Assembly (NCBI GenBank): GCA_003213255.1
Contig: QCNI01000016.1
Location: forward strand, 1 to 36,391
Source of the DNA: Prochlorococcus sp. AG-424-P16
GTDB taxonomy: Bacteria > Cyanobacteriota > Cyanobacteriia > PCC-6307 > Cyanobiaceae
DNA length: 36,391 nt
Direction of reading: 5' to 3'
The notes below the pieces were generated by a model. That model saw only the letters and a program-made list of their open reading frames with translations, did no database searches and was not told the origin of the DNA. Shown in pieces: positions 34,660 through 36,391 of the stretch (positions within the stretch are counted from its first letter, which is position 1; the number at the start of each line of letters is the position of its first letter). The translations under genes were made by a program, and so were the position numbers.

Positions 34660-34839
34660 ATGGAAGAAACAAATAATCTTATTTTTACTCTTACAGCAAT
34701 TCTCGCGATTGCTATGACACTAATATACTTTCCTTTAAGATTTTTCTTAACATTAACTGCTAGAAGTCGAAGACTAAAACTTTTACAAAAAATTAGAAGG
34801 TTGAGAGATGAATTAGGCCAGCCTTATGAAAGTACATAA
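34660..34839 (+). CDS. Small single-helix membrane protein, 59 residues
   Basis: An ATG-started ORF with an acidic N-terminus (MEETNN), one hydrophobic segment at about residues 7-33 (LIFTLTAILAIAMTLIYFP is its core), then a strongly basic tail with TARSRRLKLLQKIRRLRDEL. The charge pattern predicts an outside N-terminus and a cytoplasmic basic helix. I do not recognise a named family. Its stop abuts the convergent fabG stop with no base between, and it lies 130 bases from the divergent groEL. The clear start, length and packing support a real gene. Confidence 0.7.
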   Translation: MEETNNLIFTLTAILAIAMTLIYFPLRFFLTLTARSRRLKLLQKIRRLRDELGQPYEST

Positions 34840-35589
34840 CTAAATACTCATACCCCCGTCTATACTGATTGTTTGCCCTGTAATATAACTTCCTGCATCA
34901 CTTGAAACTAAGAATGACACTAAGTTTGCAATTTGAGTACAACTTCCTAATTTCCCTAAAGGGATAACTTTAAGTATCTCTTCAGTATTAAGTTTTTCAG
35001 TCATTTCTGTTTCTATAAAGCCTGGAGCTATTGCATTTACGTTTATACCTCTTGAAGCAAATTCCTTAGCACAAGTTTTGGTGAATCCAATAACTCCAGC
35101 TTTAGCTGCAGAATAATTTGCTTGACCGGGATTACCAATTATTCCAACAACAGATGAAATATTTACGATACTACCACTTCTTTTTTTCATCATGAATTTT
35201 GAAGCATATTTTGTACAAAGAAAAACCCCTTTTAAGTTTGTATTTAATACATCATCCCATTGTTCCGATTTCATTCTCATCAATAGTCCATCTCTAGTAA
35301 TACCAGCATTGTTAATAAGAATATCAATGGAACCATTAATTTTTATGATTTCTTCAAAAGCTGAACCGACAGAATCCTCTATTGATACATCAAATTTTAA
35401 TTTATGAGCTTTACCTCCCGAGTTTTTTATTGAATTTACAACTTCTTCAGCTTTTTCATCAGAAGAAGAGTAATTAATAAAAACTTCTGCTCCTAAGAGG
35501 CTTAGTTCTAAAGCAATTTCTTTACCAATTCCTCTGCTAGCTCCAGTGATTAAAGCAACTTTGCCTGATAATGAATTTGTATTGGACAT
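34840..35589 (-). CDS. fabG: 3-oxoacyl-[acyl-carrier-protein] reductase
   Basis: A 249-residue short-chain dehydrogenase. The NADPH-binding TGASRGIGKEIALEL is near residue 15, NNAG follows near 91, and the catalytic Ser-Tyr-Lys set is NISSVVG with the Ser near 143 and NYSAAKAG near 156. The C-terminal YITGQTISIDGGMSI is characteristic of FabG. It reduces 3-oxoacyl-ACP in fatty-acid elongation. Start is ATG. It stands alone on the minus strand between the 59-residue membrane gene and the divergent ispD (92 bases). Confidence 0.96.
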   Translation of the reverse strand: MSNTNSLSGKVALITGASRGIGKEIALELSLLGAEVFINYSSSDEKAEEVVNSIKNSGGKAHKLKFDVSIEDSVGSAFEEIIKINGSIDILINNAGITRDGLLMRMKSEQWDDVLNTNLKGVFLCTKYASKFMMKKRSGSIVNISSVVGIIGNPGQANYSAAKAGVIGFTKTCAKEFASRGINVNAIAPGFIETEMTEKLNTEEILKVIPLGKLGSCTQIANLVSFLVSSDAGSYITGQTISIDGGMSI

Positions 35590-35681
35590 TATGAAATTTT
35601 ATAATTTTCAATCGTAGTACTATTTGTGTAAAGATATTGCTTTTATTTATAATTGTCTAGAAAATATTAAATCCTTCTATT

Positions 35682-36353
35682 GTGCACTTTTTAATACCAG
35701 CTGCAGGAAGTGGTAGCAGAATGAAAGCTGGAAAAAATAAATTACTTATTGATTTAGAGGGAGAGTCTTTGATTTATTGGACACTTAAATCTGTATTTTC
35801 TGCAAGCTCAACAGACTGGGTTGGAATAATTGGGCAACCGAAAGATAAAAACTTATTACTAAATTCAGCTAAGGATTTTGCCCATAAAGTTCATTGGATT
35901 AATGGTGGTGATACCAGACAACAGTCAGTTTTTAATGGTTTAAAAGCGTTACCAAAAGATGCTGAAAAAGTTTTAATACATGATGGCGCTAGATGTCTAA
36001 TTAATCCTGAATTGATAGACCTTTGTGCCAAGCAATTAGATGAAAATGAAGCTGTAATTTTAGCTACCAAGGTAACAGACACTATAAAGATTGTTGATAA
36101 TGAGGGTTTTATTAAAGAAACCCCAGACAGAAATTATTTATGGGCAGCGCAAACTCCTCAGGGCTTTTTAGTAGATAGATTAAAAAAAGCTCATAAGATG
36201 GCAATTGATAAAAACTGGAAAGTCACAGATGATGCTTCTCTATTTGAAATGCTTAATTGGAAAGTGAAGATTATTGAAGGAACTTATTCAAATATAAAAA
36301 TTACATCCCCTATAGATTTGAAAATAGCAAAACTTTTTGTGAAGAACTTCTAG
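35682..36353 (+). CDS. ispD: 2-C-methyl-D-erythritol 4-phosphate cytidylyltransferase
   Basis: A 223-residue nucleotidyltransferase of the MEP isoprenoid pathway. The CTP-binding loop is AAGSGSRMKAGKNKLLID near residue 7 with the expected Arg and Lys, followed by HDGARCLI near 105, AAQTPQGF near 155 and TDDASLFE near 180. It makes CDP-methylerythritol, feeding carotenoids and the phytyl tail of chlorophyll. The start is GTG at 35682. Its stop touches the tail of a minus-strand gene beginning off the window. Confidence 0.97.
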   Translation: MHFLIPAAGSGSRMKAGKNKLLIDLEGESLIYWTLKSVFSASSTDWVGIIGQPKDKNLLLNSAKDFAHKVHWINGGDTRQQSVFNGLKALPKDAEKVLIHDGARCLINPELIDLCAKQLDENEAVILATKVTDTIKIVDNEGFIKETPDRNYLWAAQTPQGFLVDRLKKAHKMAIDKNWKVTDDASLFEMLNWKVKIIEGTYSNIKITSPIDLKIAKLFVKNF

Positions 36354-36391
36354 TTAAAAAGGTTTATCGATACTAAGAATGCCGTTGTCAC
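36354..36391 (-). CDS. C-terminal end of a minus-strand gene (possibly LD-carboxypeptidase)
   Basis: On the minus strand, one frame is open from the window edge to a TAA at 36356-36354 and ends NGILSIDKPF. Its stop falls directly beside the ispD stop, as other convergent pairs do here. The ending resembles the GILSI-type tail of LD-carboxypeptidases, and I recall that gene near ispD in Prochlorococcus, but 11 residues are too few to be sure. The other open minus frame ends LVSINLFN. Confidence 0.3.
   Translation of the reverse strand, partial: DNGILSIDKPF

Noticed and set aside
1..36391. Search for CRISPR arrays, insertion sequences, tRNA, rRNA and phage genes
   Set aside because: No spaced direct repeats, transposase, integrase, terminal inverted repeats or cloverleaf-like sequence were seen by eye. 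The only repeats are coding tandem repeats. This was a visual reading, so a short ncRNA could be missed.

Overview
The window looks like part of the chromosome of a high-light-adapted Prochlorococcus or a very close marine picocyanobacterium. The base composition is strongly AT-rich, genes are packed edge to edge, and the gene set is cyanobacterial: chlorophyll synthase, NDH-1 subunit NdhB, a phylloquinone-type methyltransferase, an AbrB-type regulator with a C-terminal domain, a methylerythritol-phosphate pathway gene, an A2-type cytochrome oxidase, and a CobT-like protein. I see no rRNA, tRNA, insertion sequence, prophage, CRISPR array or integrase. The organism call is inference from gene content and gene order, not from a database match.

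Layout. Positions 1-3.2 kb: the end of a malate:quinone oxidoreductase, lepA, and a peptide-type ABC permease. 3.2-4.2 kb: a trmH-like rRNA/tRNA methyltransferase on the minus strand and a 67-residue orphan gene. 4.3-6.6 kb: a tight four-gene plus-strand cluster (DCC thiol oxidoreductase, TIGR03643/DUF2805 protein, 43-residue DUF2256 zinc-ribbon protein, photolyase of the bacterial (6-4)/FeS-BCP class). 6.6-7.1 kb: a gene-poor stretch with a frameshifted 56-residue ORF and a 47-residue membrane microprotein. 7.1-11.4 kb: rsmB, then a minus-strand operon of a DUF2862 gene, chlG and a class A penicillin-binding protein. 11.4-14.3 kb: hisF-menG, a DciA-like gene with a zinc ribbon, and birA. 14.3-16.5 kb: an orphan MacB/LolD-type ATPase and ndhB. 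16.7-22.8 kb: topA followed by a repeat-bearing lipoprotein, a DUF2232 membrane protein, a CobT-like protein and an orphan Tat-lipoprotein solute-binding protein. 22.8-25.1 kb: aldo/keto reductase-ferredoxin fusion, ribE, cyAbrB. 25.2-32.8 kb: divergent respiratory block, ctaCDE on minus and ctaA-ctaB plus an ABC exporter pair and a repeat protein on plus. 32.8-36.4 kb: stand-alone groEL, a 59-residue membrane protein, fabG, ispD, and the tail of one further minus-strand gene.

How the genes work together. The cta genes encode the three oxidase core subunits and both enzymes that turn protoheme into heme A, so this block is a complete oxidase-plus-cofactor unit. The 4.3-6.6 kb cluster is the best candidate for a poorly described system: a photolyase whose family normally carries an Fe-S cluster but which here lacks the cluster cysteines, together with three very small redox or nucleic-acid-type proteins in what looks like one transcript. 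Other points worth a second look are the broken 56-residue ORF at 6.7 kb, three identical 99-bp repeats inside the lipoprotein gene at 19.4 kb, and the fact that all convergent gene pairs in the window meet with almost no space for terminators.
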